From Phycisphaerales bacterium UBA1845 (lineage in GTDB: Bacteria; Planctomycetota; Phycisphaerae; UBA1845): 64,000 bases of DNA. The translations under genes and the position numbers were made by a program. The stretch's first letter is position 1, and each line of letters starts with the position of its first letter. Positions 25,748 through 33,840 of the stretch are shown piece by piece. Below the pieces are notes generated by a model. That model searched no databases. It was given only the letters and a program-made list of their open reading frames with translations, and had not been told where the DNA came from. The stretch covers positions 1 through 64,000 of the forward strand of contig DDIR01000066.1 of NCBI GenBank assembly GCA_002338715.1. Direction: 5' to 3'.

Positions 25748-26656
25748 TTAGCGACGACGACGAATCACGACTGCCGCACCCATTGCCAACAGGGCCAATG
25801 AAGCGGGTTCGGGAGTGACGTTGAGGGTGTACGCATTGGTCGCACCCTGCCATCCGTCAATCGCGATGTAGTACGTACCGGCGGCGAGGCCGAGGACGTT
25901 GATGTTTTCGTTGTCGTCGGTCGACGTACCGGAATCGATGACCACGTTTCCGGTGTTGTCACCGAAGAGGATCAGGTCGACGTCGCCATCGACGTTCGAG
26001 AAGAGCAGGTCGATGTTGATGTCGCCACCGCCCCAGTTGAGCTGGTAAACGTGATCTTCACCTGACCAGCTACCGGCACCGATACCGTTCGGGCCATTGA
26101 GGTTGTCGCCACCGCCGAGCGTGTTGCCCGAAACGCTGTCGACCGGACCATTGAGGGTGCCGGTGAGGAAGTCGTCGAGGGTCGGGATCGCGGCCTGCGT
26201 GAGCGTGACCGAGATGTTCGACCATGACGCGGTTGAACCAGTGTACGACTGTGAACCCAGGAACCACAGCGGATCGCCACCTTCGTAGTTGACCGCGAAG
26301 AACCCGTCGAATGACAGCGTGGTCGGGTCACCGTTGCTCGCTGCGCCGGCGGTTGCAGTGGTGCCGTTCTGGTGGATCGTTCCGATCGGACCTGCAAAGT
26401 CGGCGTCGGCAAAAAAGATGTTGGCTTCGTTCGACCACGGATTGCCACCACCAGCGACCCAGTCAAAGCTGACCGAGAAACCGGTGTAGGTACCAGCCGG
26501 AATGGCCGCACCATTGAGGTCATACTGGAGACCACCTGGTCCAATCTGACCGACTGACGGGTTGTTCGGCAACAAGCCACCCGGTACGACGTAATCTGCC
26601 ATTGCGACATTGGCTGAGAGAAGAGCCACAATGCCACATGCAAAACACTTCTTCAT
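25748..26656 (-). CDS. PEP-CTERM secreted protein
   Basis: A 302-residue exported protein. A signal peptide (MKKCFACGIVALLSANVAMA) starts it, and the C-terminal PEP-CTERM tail is TPEPASLALLAMG, a hydrophobic stretch, then IRRRR. The body has an early beta-rich part (YTGFSVSFDWVAGGG, WSNEANIFFAD) and a later pre-peptidase-like part: VDLILFGDNTG, DSGTSTDDNENINV, LAAGTYYIAIDGW, like bacterial PPC domains. The start ATG at 26656 is chosen because AAGGAGG sits six bases before it; the upstream ATG at 26662 abuts that site. It is monocistronic with its own terminator. Sorting would need an exosortase, which is not in the window. Confidence 0.9.
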   Translation of the reverse strand: MKKCFACGIVALLSANVAMADYVVPGGLLPNNPSVGQIGPGGLQYDLNGAAIPAGTYTGFSVSFDWVAGGGNPWSNEANIFFADADFAGPIGTIHQNGTTATAGAASNGDPTTLSFDGFFAVNYEGGDPLWFLGSQSYTGSTASWSNISVTLTQAAIPTLDDFLTGTLNGPVDSVSGNTLGGGDNLNGPNGIGAGSWSGEDHVYQLNWGGGDINIDLLFSNVDGDVDLILFGDNTGNVVIDSGTSTDDNENINVLGLAAGTYYIAIDGWQGATNAYTLNVTPEPASLALLAMGAAVVIRRRR

Positions 26657-27208
26657 AATCATCCTCCTTCAAAGAATTACCTGTTTTTAGAGAGCTCTAG
26701 AGATCGTTAACGTTTACTTCAAACCACTTTTGAGAGAACGCGATGCCGCTTATCAAAGCACCGCAACAAAACACACTGAAACGAGACACAGACTGAAAAC
26801 TTTTTGGAAACGAGAGGCCACGATTTTTGGGGGGAAATTTGATGCGTCTCGAACAACTGCGATTTTCGAGGTTACTTTCCCCACCAACAAAAAAAAGAGA
26901 ACCATATCGCAAGCGGGCCGTGCGCACTTTGCACCCGGTCCAAACGCGATACTAGTTCTCTCTCTCTGTGGTCTAGCTCAGCTCCGTCTTATGCGGAGTT
27001 TACCAAGATCGGCGTGCGCGAGTCAAGAATATAGAATGGAAAAGTGGGTAAGAAATCTTCGATCCCGGGGATGTGAAAAGTGGCTGCAGACCATTTGTAG
27101 ATATGGCATTGGGGGCTGGGCATTGAACGAGGAAGTCCACCGCGAAATCGCCGTTTTTGGCGTCTTGAGTGGCTATTTTCGGTCAAGTTCGTGGTGTGGC
27201 TGCTTGTG
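26657..27208. other. AT-richer intergenic region
   Basis: A 159-codon rightward frame exists at 26730-27209, but it has no ribosome-binding site, an irregular composition and no family-like motif, so I do not call it. The stretch 26750-26920 is AT-rich, with A-runs and a short CT repeat near 26957. It may hold the promoter of the PEP-CTERM gene and the 3' end of the BtpA transcript. Confidence 0.4.
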
Positions 27209-27245
27209 AAAAACCCGGTCATGCAGCCGGTGTTTCTTGACCGGG
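27209..27245 (-). terminator. Rho-independent terminator of the BtpA-family gene
   Basis: On the minus strand CCCGGTCA (27238-27245 complement) pairs with TGACCGGG (27214-27221 complement) around a 16-base loop, followed by TTTTT. It lies about 84 bases beyond the stop of the gene at 27329. Confidence 0.82.
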
Positions 27246-27328
27246 CTGACCTTCAAGTGAAACTGATTCATGAATATCGGACCTACGGTGTGATTTTTCC
27301 CCCAGCGGACGTTTGACAGGTTGGCCAA

Positions 27329-28141
27329 TCAGGCCTTCCGGAGCCGGCTGGCGCTTTGGACGAATGCCGCGATTCGATCGGCATCAAGCGGATTTGACCA
27401 GACCCCATCGATCTTCAGCGACGAGCCCACGATGAATCCATTGGCGTGGGGCCAATATTCGGAGAGGTTTTCTGGGTTCAATCCGCTGCCTACCAGTACT
27501 GGCAGCGTGGCTTCGGATGCACTTGCCACATCGCCGACGGTTGCGGCTTGCGCGGTGGCGCCGCCCGTCACAACGACGCCATCGGCTCCGAAGAACGCCG
27601 CAGCATGCGCGGTGGCTGCGAGATCGACGTCCGCGGTCATTGCATGGCTGGAATGTTTCTTTTTTATGTCTGCGATGATTGCAACATTTTCAGCGGAAAT
27701 CTGCTTTCGATATCGAAGCAGTGTTGCGGCTGACGCTTCATTCATGATGCCTTCGTCGGCGACGTGCGCGAATACGAATCCTTCGGCGCGGACGAACTGC
27801 AAGTCAGCGGCAGCCGCGACTGCCAGCGCGGCGGTATTCGCGCCGGCGAGGATTTGCACACCGATTGGCAGATCGACTGCCCGGCGGACTTCAACAGCCA
27901 CACGGGTCATTGATGCTGTGATTTCCGGGCCGACATCACGGAGCAGGTAGGGTCGATCGTGCATGTTCTCGATGATGATGGCATCGAAGCCGGCATGGGC
28001 GAGCGACAGCGCTTCAGCCGCTGCATGATTCGCAATTTCATCGATCGATGATTTCGAGCATGGGGTTCCAGGCAGCGCGCCCACATGCACCATCGCGATC
28101 AACGCCTTGTCTTTCAGACAGAGTTTTCTTCCCAGATTCAT
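27329..28141 (-). CDS. BtpA/SgcQ family protein
   Basis: A 270-residue TIM-barrel-like protein of the BtpA/SgcQ family. BtpA is needed for photosystem I stability in cyanobacteria, and SgcQ is an uncharacterised E. coli member; a general biochemical role is not settled. Family segments are ALIAMVHVGALPGTP near residue 13, AGFDAIIIENMHDRPY, GVQILAGANTAALAVA, FVRAEGFVFAHVADEG, ADIKKKHSSHA and the end NGFIVGSSLKIDGVW. It reads leftward and stands alone, followed by a terminator. No sugar or photosynthesis gene is near. Confidence 0.9.
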   Translation of the reverse strand: MNLGRKLCLKDKALIAMVHVGALPGTPCSKSSIDEIANHAAAEALSLAHAGFDAIIIENMHDRPYLLRDVGPEITASMTRVAVEVRRAVDLPIGVQILAGANTAALAVAAAADLQFVRAEGFVFAHVADEGIMNEASAATLLRYRKQISAENVAIIADIKKKHSSHAMTADVDLAATAHAAAFFGADGVVVTGGATAQAATVGDVASASEATLPVLVGSGLNPENLSEYWPHANGFIVGSSLKIDGVWSNPLDADRIAAFVQSASRLRKA

Positions 28142-28531
28142 CGAAGTGATGCCCCAAGTTGGCCTGTTTCACGCATGTCATCGGCGCTGCCAACGGAACG
28201 CGAAGATTCCGAGGGCGCTCGTGTCAAATGACCTTTGACGCGACGTCCATGTTATCGGCCGCCGTCGATTCGGTCGAACATTCACGGCAAAACGCAAATC
28301 AGGCGAATATCGCGCGGGCCGATAACACCGGTCATTCCTGCGTGTCAGCGGCGATGTTGATCGTGCCCAACGCGATGTCGGGTTGCAGTGCGGAGCAGGC
28401 GTGAAAGTAGCGGTTGCGAGTCCAATGCACCCGCCTTTTGCAGACGATATACGACATGTCGAATACGCGATGTCAATGGGCTGGCTGGGGCGTTCCGCTC
28501 AGCGGAATACGATTGAGGTCTTGAAAGTCAG
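28142..28531. other. Intergenic region between divergent genes
   Basis: The region separates the leftward BtpA-family gene from the rightward signalling and pilus block. An 81-codon frame at 28159-28404 has no ribosome-binding site or motif and is not called. Promoters of both directions should be here, but no convincing pair was found. Confidence 0.4.
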
Positions 28532-30412
28532 ATGCAATCACTGTTGCACAGAATTCGTTTGTTTTGGGATGCGGAGGAGGTTCCGCGCAGGATTGGAATG
28601 CTGCTGGTGGGCGTGTTTGTGGTTGCGCCGGCAGCACTGTTGATTCTGTCGCAGCGCCAGACGTCCGTGGCAATCTCGGAAAATGTCGGACGGTCGTATG
28701 GGCAGTCCGTTGCATTTCTTGTGCAGCAACTTGATCCGGAGGCGTCGGGCGTTGATCGCATGACGTTGGCGACGATCAACCAGTTTGCGCAAGCGAATCG
28801 ATGCCTGGGGGTTCGGATACTCGACGATTCGCACACCATTCTTGCCTCAACGCAACCGACCGAGAAGGGCCAGCCTCTGCCCGCGACCAGTGAGGTGCCG
28901 CGAATCGTTCCGCAAAGCGTCGAGACCCTGATGCGACATCGCCCGGGCAAGGGCGGCGAAATGTTCACGGTGCGTGCGCCGATCGCTGCAACGGGTGAAT
29001 CGGGCGCGCGCTACGTCGAAGTGCGGTTTGGTCGCGAGGCGTTGGCGAATTCAACGGCATCGATCCAGATGTTCGTGGTCGCGCTGTTGTGTGCCGGGGC
29101 ATTTCTTCTGCTTTATGGCAGCATGCGCAAACACTTTCGCAGCGTGAAACAGATCGCGCGTCAACTGGATCAAGCCGCCAACTCCGGAGACATCCAACTG
29201 TCTTCGCTGCGATTGGTTCAGACGCCTGACGCGCTGGCTGAAGGATGGAATCGGCTGATCGATCGAGCCGCAGAGCAAGAGGAAGAGTTGTCGCGTAGCG
29301 CGGCATCGTCCGAGTTGCTGGCGGCATTGGATCGAACGAACACGGGCGACCTGGCGGAGGCGATGCGGTTGGTTCCGACCGGCGTGCTCTTGTTGTCGGA
29401 AACGATGACGGTCATTTACGCGAACGCGATGTCGTGTCGCATCATGGGATGGTCGGTGGATGACGAATCGACGTGGCACTTGGGGCCGGACGTCGAGCTT
29501 TCCAATGACGCGGTCTTGATTGCGGACCAGATTCGTGCGAGCAGCGAGGGCGGTGCGGCGATCGGGTCGACCGACTGCCAGCTCGAGATGTCGGATGGGA
29601 GTTTCTATTCGGTTCGCATCAACCAGATGCAGACCGTTCATCATTCGCGCCGCGTGATTGCGTTGATCCAGGATGTCAGCCAGCAGGTTCGCGCCGACAA
29701 AGCCCGCGAGGAGTTTGTCTCGCAGGTGACCCACGAACTGCGGACGCCGTTGACGAACATTCGCGCGTATGCCGAAACGCTTTCGAGCGGCATGTTCGAC
29801 GATCCGCAGGTGATCACGGAGTGCTACAACGTCATCACCAAGGAAACGCGGCGATTGTCCCGCCTGATCGAAGACATCCTGAGCATTTCGCAGCTTGAGG
29901 TGGGAACGATGCAGCTGGTGATGGATCGCGTTGATCTTTGTCAACTGCTGACGGAAGCGGTTCGCGATGTTCGGGGAATCGCGGAGTCCAAAAACATCGA
30001 CCTCCAGCTGACGCTTCCGCCAAAGGCCGAGAAGATCCAGGGCGATCGCGACAAGCTTACGGTTGTGGTGAACAACCTGCTCGGTAACGCGTTGAAGTAC
30101 ACGCCGGAAAACGGGCAGGTCGTGATGTCGTGCAAGTCGGAAAACAATGGGCTTACGGTTTCGGTGCGCGATTCGGGAATCGGAATCGATCCGCGCGATC
30201 ACGGTCGGATTTTCGAGAAGTTCCAGCGGGCGGAAGACCCCGATGTGCTTCAAGAGACCGGGACGGGAATCGGTCTGACCACCGCGCAGGAAATCGTACG
30301 TCAACACGGTGGAGAAATTACCGTGGTCAGCAAGAAGGGTGAGGGGGCAACATTCTCGTTCTCGCTTGCACTGGACAAGGGCGCCAGTGTGTTGCAGGGA
30401 TCAAACGCATAG
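28532..30412 (+). CDS. Membrane sensor histidine kinase with PAS domain
   Basis: A 626-residue sensor kinase. Two membrane helices (about 20-41 and 176-197) enclose an extracytoplasmic sensor domain. A HAMP-like linker and a PAS domain (VPTGVLLLSETMTVIYANAM near residue 285) follow. The dimerisation domain has VTHELRTPL with phospho-accepting His401. The ATPase domain has NNLLGNALKYT, DSGIGIDP, FEKF and TGTGIGLT. All catalytic boxes are intact. It is followed 24 bases later by a single-domain response regulator, its likely partner, and heads the pilus block. Confidence 0.95.
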   Translation: MQSLLHRIRLFWDAEEVPRRIGMLLVGVFVVAPAALLILSQRQTSVAISENVGRSYGQSVAFLVQQLDPEASGVDRMTLATINQFAQANRCLGVRILDDSHTILASTQPTEKGQPLPATSEVPRIVPQSVETLMRHRPGKGGEMFTVRAPIAATGESGARYVEVRFGREALANSTASIQMFVVALLCAGAFLLLYGSMRKHFRSVKQIARQLDQAANSGDIQLSSLRLVQTPDALAEGWNRLIDRAAEQEEELSRSAASSELLAALDRTNTGDLAEAMRLVPTGVLLLSETMTVIYANAMSCRIMGWSVDDESTWHLGPDVELSNDAVLIADQIRASSEGGAAIGSTDCQLEMSDGSFYSVRINQMQTVHHSRRVIALIQDVSQQVRADKAREEFVSQVTHELRTPLTNIRAYAETLSSGMFDDPQVITECYNVITKETRRLSRLIEDILSISQLEVGTMQLVMDRVDLCQLLTEAVRDVRGIAESKNIDLQLTLPPKAEKIQGDRDKLTVVVNNLLGNALKYTPENGQVVMSCKSENNGLTVSVRDSGIGIDPRDHGRIFEKFQRAEDPDVLQETGTGIGLTTAQEIVRQHGGEITVVSKKGEGATFSFSLALDKGASVLQGSNA

Positions 30413-30436
30413 CCGTTGTGAAGGATGGGTAAGTTC

Positions 30437-30832
30437 ATGGCAACAATTCTCGTTGCAGAAGATGACGCGCACGTGATGCGACTGATGTCGATGTGGCTGG
30501 CGCGAAACGGGCACCAGGTCTTGGAGGCGACGGATGGCCTTCAGGCGAAGGATGTGATCGCAGCTGGCGGCGTCGACTTTCTCGTCACCGACATCAACAT
30601 GCCCCACTGCAACGGTATTGAACTGGCGCAGTGGCTCCGTGGCGAATTCAAGTCAGACATCCCCGTTGTCATGCTCAGTGCCCGTTGTGATCAGGCCCAA
30701 ATCGGCGAACAGATGCACCAACTCAAGGTGACCGTGCATCCGAAGCCGTTTTCGCCTTCACGGTTGAGTAATGAAATCGAGCAGCGTCTCGAAGAGTCCA
30801 GAAACGCCGTCGAAGCCCGTAATGTTGAATAA
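30437..30832 (+). CDS. Single-domain response regulator (receiver only)
   Basis: A 131-residue CheY-like receiver without output domain. ATILVAEDDAHVMRL gives the acidic pocket, and the phospho-acceptor is Asp52 in VTDINMP. The conserved serine/lysine pair appears in VVMLSARCD and HPKPFSP. It should pass or store phosphate from the adjacent histidine kinase, perhaps acting on the HD-GYP or STAS proteins encoded next. ATG 30425 is an alternative start, four codons upstream, but it abuts its own GAAGG. Confidence 0.93.
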   Translation: MATILVAEDDAHVMRLMSMWLARNGHQVLEATDGLQAKDVIAAGGVDFLVTDINMPHCNGIELAQWLRGEFKSDIPVVMLSARCDQAQIGEQMHQLKVTVHPKPFSPSRLSNEIEQRLEESRNAVEARNVE

Positions 30833-30878
30833 CAGGGGATTGGGCGAAGCTTTGGAAACCCGAATCTGGTGATCCTTT

Positions 30879-32159
30879 ATGCCACAGATGAGACACATTC
30901 AAATCAACGAAGAGCTGGCGAGCCTACGGAAGGCCGTTGCTTGCTGCCTTCCGTCGACCAACGAGGTGGTCGATCGCGTTATTGAATCGGTCCAAAGCCA
31001 GATTGACCTGGTGTTCAGCGAGCACACCGGTCTGGCTGACGATCTGATTCGCGCATACGAGCAGCTCGGGATTGTCTTTGAGGTCACCCGCCGACTGTCG
31101 ACAGCGGACACGCGTGAAGACGTGGTCCGACTCTTCGTCGATTCGCTTCGCATCACCTATCAGGACATGCGACTGTATTCGCTGAGCCTGGACAAAAATG
31201 ACATGCTCCTGTGGACCGACGGTCCTCCACACAACGCGGAAGAGATGGCTGGCGAGGTTCGCGCGTGCATCTATCAACAGCGGGCGGTGGTGAAGGTCTT
31301 TGAACATCCGATTTCCGACGTGCTGGAAATCATGGTCTCCCCGGTGTTCGTCGGAGACGAGTTTGTCTGTGCGATCGTCTTCGCGAACGACGGAAAAAAC
31401 CGACGCTTTGACGCAAGCGACATGAGCTTGATCGATGCCCTCGTGTCGGTGTGCGGCGACTTGTTGCGAAATTACGAGTTGGCTGATCGTTTAAGAGAAC
31501 TGTCGATCGACACCGTCAAGGCGTTGGTCAGCGCGGTTGACCAAAAAGACGAATACACGTCCGGGCATTCCAACCGGGTGGGGCACTTCGCCAAACTGCT
31601 TGGACAAGCGATTGGATTGACTGGAAATCGCCTGCAAATGCTCGAATGGGCGGCACTGCTTCACGACGTCGGCAAGATTGGAATTCGCGACGATGTGCTC
31701 AAGAAACCGGGCAAGCTGACGGACGAGGAATTCGAACACATCAAGGAGCACCCGGTTCGAAGCTACGACGTGGTCAAAGCCATTCCGCAGATGGCCGGCG
31801 CGTTGGGTGGTGTGCGACACCATCACGAACGATTCGACGGTCGCGGATATCCGGATGGTTTGGCTGGTGAAGGGATCCCGCTGGACGCGCGCATCATTCT
31901 TGTCGCCGACGTGTTTGACGCGCTGACCACGACGCGCTCGTATCGAGAAGCATTCGGATTCGAAAAAGCGCTGGCCATCTTGCGAGAAGACGCGGGCAAG
32001 GTCGGGGACCCGAAGCTTGTACCCGTGTTCGAAGAGCTCATCCGGCACGAGCTGGCGTCGGGACGACTGAAAGTAGATGCCAACGGAAAAGTTGAGAGCG
32101 GGCATTTATCGGGCTTGAAGGGTTTGGCGTATTCACCCGCAACAAAGGAGGCTGAGTAA
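30879..32159 (+). CDS. GAF-like/HD-GYP cyclic-di-GMP phosphodiesterase
   Basis: A 426-residue cytoplasmic protein. The N-terminal half is a GAF-like sensor (about 60-200). The C-terminal HD-GYP domain hydrolyses cyclic di-GMP. Its motifs are complete: GHSNRVGHFAK, LLHDVGKIGI with His262-Asp263, HHERFDGRGYPDGL with Gly323-Tyr-Pro325, and ILVADVFDALT. It therefore looks active. Its stop overlaps by one base the start of the next gene (TAATG), so the two are coupled. Lowering cyclic di-GMP would tune pilus or secretion activity; this link is from gene order. Confidence 0.94.
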   Translation: MPQMRHIQINEELASLRKAVACCLPSTNEVVDRVIESVQSQIDLVFSEHTGLADDLIRAYEQLGIVFEVTRRLSTADTREDVVRLFVDSLRITYQDMRLYSLSLDKNDMLLWTDGPPHNAEEMAGEVRACIYQQRAVVKVFEHPISDVLEIMVSPVFVGDEFVCAIVFANDGKNRRFDASDMSLIDALVSVCGDLLRNYELADRLRELSIDTVKALVSAVDQKDEYTSGHSNRVGHFAKLLGQAIGLTGNRLQMLEWAALLHDVGKIGIRDDVLKKPGKLTDEEFEHIKEHPVRSYDVVKAIPQMAGALGGVRHHHERFDGRGYPDGLAGEGIPLDARIILVADVFDALTTTRSYREAFGFEKALAILREDAGKVGDPKLVPVFEELIRHELASGRLKVDANGKVESGHLSGLKGLAYSPATKEAE

Positions 32160-33505
32160 TGGGTCTCCAGCTGTCGATGTACTGGATTCCACTCGCGATG
32201 CTCTCCGGTCTTGGGGCGCGATACCTGCGTCGCCCGAGTGCTTGGGCATTGGGTTTGGCGTCTGTCGGGTTTTGGGTTTTCTCAGCCGTGGTCATGGGCG
32301 GTTTGGAAACGCAGGCGTCGGCGATTGCTGTGTCGCTGGCGGCTGGCGCTTTGGCGCTTGTTGTGTTCTCAATGCCGCGATTCGTGCGTCCAGAGATGCA
32401 CCGAACGGCGATCGCGGCGTCGAGTCAAACGGAACGAGGTTCGGTTGCAGACCCAAAGTCGGATTCTGCAACCCGCGCCGAAGAGGTTGGGCCCATCGAG
32501 TCCATCGTCGCGGTCCCGCGGCAATTCGATCGATGGCTGACGCAGCACCGGGATCTGGCCGACCCCTGGCCCGACTTTGGTGAATTCGTGCGTGCGACGT
32601 TGTTGGCGTGTTGCGGCGCTTCGCAGATCAAGGCGTACCGACTGCTGTCGCCCGACGACCATACGCTGCTTCCGTTGCACGAGACGGCGCCGAAGGAAAA
32701 CGACTTCCCACCGCTGCGGGCTGGCATTCGCGGGTACGTGGTGACGAGCGGAAAGAGTTTTTATCGCGACGACAAGTCCAACGACTCCATTCATGAATTG
32801 GCTGGCTTGATCCAGGGGGCGTGCGCCTGGTGCTTTTCGGTGCACGTGCAAGACAATCTGATCGGTGTGATTCAGGTGGGCGAGTTGGCCAATACCGAAA
32901 TCGCCGCAAGGCACCGTCTTCGTTTGATGGAGGCGATGGTTTCCCTGTGCTGGGGTTCGCTGACGGAAGCATGTCGAAGCCGGTTGGCGGACGAAACGGA
33001 TTCGGTGGCGGGTGTGCTGACGCCCGAGGCTTTCCTGACAAAAGCCGGTCACGCGATGGCGGCTTCTTTTGCCAAAAACGAACCGGTATCGGTGGTGAAT
33101 TTCAACGTCGAAGGCTTGCGCCGTCTGACGGACAATGGCCGCTGGGACATCGCCAAGGACGCCATTCGCCGCATCAGTGAAATCATCCGCGAGCGCGTTC
33201 GCGAAAATGACTGCGCTGGTTTCTTCGATGGATCGACCTTCGTGGTCATGTTGGTCAGCGTCGATGCAGAGTTGGCCAGTTTGATCGTCAGGAAGATCCA
33301 AAGCCACATCGTGGACACGATCAAATCGCTCGGAGATCCCGGTAATCAAATCGGCGTGCGGTGCGGGTTGGCCAGCAGCGGCACACAGCGACCGTCGCTC
33401 GACGCATTGCTCTCGCGGGCCGCGTCCATTTCAACAGAAGCGCGCAAACTCGGACTGGCCATGTTGGCATGCACTGACGAAGCGAACGGAGTCGCCGCGG
33501 TATGA
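32159..33505 (+). CDS. Membrane protein with GAF and degenerate GGDEF-like domain
   Basis: A 448-residue protein with three N-terminal membrane helices (about 5-20, 30-50 and 57-75), a GAF-like domain (about 130-270) and a C-terminal domain with the GGDEF layout (VVNFNVEGLRRLTDNGRW, RVRENDCAGFFDGSTFVVML). The signature GGDEF is replaced by DGSTF, so cyclic di-GMP synthesis is unlikely. It may bind nucleotide or partner the HD-GYP protein encoded just before. It overlaps the STAS gene start by four bases. Confidence 0.8.
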   Translation: MGLQLSMYWIPLAMLSGLGARYLRRPSAWALGLASVGFWVFSAVVMGGLETQASAIAVSLAAGALALVVFSMPRFVRPEMHRTAIAASSQTERGSVADPKSDSATRAEEVGPIESIVAVPRQFDRWLTQHRDLADPWPDFGEFVRATLLACCGASQIKAYRLLSPDDHTLLPLHETAPKENDFPPLRAGIRGYVVTSGKSFYRDDKSNDSIHELAGLIQGACAWCFSVHVQDNLIGVIQVGELANTEIAARHRLRLMEAMVSLCWGSLTEACRSRLADETDSVAGVLTPEAFLTKAGHAMAASFAKNEPVSVVNFNVEGLRRLTDNGRWDIAKDAIRRISEIIRERVRENDCAGFFDGSTFVVMLVSVDAELASLIVRKIQSHIVDTIKSLGDPGNQIGVRCGLASSGTQRPSLDALLSRAASISTEARKLGLAMLACTDEANGVAAV

Positions 33506-33837
33506 GCATTGAGCAGAAACGTGTGGGGACGGTTGATGTGATGGCGCCGGCTGGGCCCATCGTCGACGAGGATGCCGAGGAGCTCATCGCCTTGATGGCG
33601 GAGAAGCTAAGCACCGCGAATCCGCGTTTCGTCTTGAACATGGAAAAAGTGCCATATATTGACAGTCGTGGAATTGAAGGACTCGTGGAGACCTCCGACA
33701 GCCTGATGAGTCGGGGCAGTCGGCTCAGGCTTGCGGGTACTTCGGCAACGTGTCGCGAAGCATTGGAACTGACCGGTCAGTCCCGGAAGGTTGATTACTT
33801 TGACTCGTTGCAGGATGCAGTGCGGAGTTTCTTGTAG
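33502..33837 (+). CDS. STAS-domain protein (anti-sigma-factor antagonist type)
   Basis: The 111-residue product is a single STAS domain like SpoIIAA/RsbV. The phosphorylatable serine is Ser55 in PYIDSRGIEGL, matching the DSxG(L/I) motif of the family. Such proteins switch partner kinases or bind other regulators. It overlaps the previous gene (ATGA) and precedes pilB by three bases, so it sits within one transcript of pilus and signalling genes. No RsbW-type kinase is in the window. Confidence 0.9.
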   Translation: MSIEQKRVGTVDVMAPAGPIVDEDAEELIALMAEKLSTANPRFVLNMEKVPYIDSRGIEGLVETSDSLMSRGSRLRLAGTSATCREALELTGQSRKVDYFDSLQDAVRSFL

Positions 33838-33840
33838 CCG

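Noticed and set aside
26730-27209. A 159-codon frame in the intergenic region
   Set aside because: No ribosome-binding site, irregular composition and no family; it crosses an AT-rich region that more likely holds promoters.
29051-30307. A 418-codon open frame on the minus strand
   Set aside because: It is antisense to the sensor kinase gene, whose HisKA and ATPase motifs are clear. The frame is arginine-rich without recognisable domains.
32369-33349. A 326-codon open frame on the minus strand
   Set aside because: It is antisense to the GAF/degenerate GGDEF gene and carries no motif.
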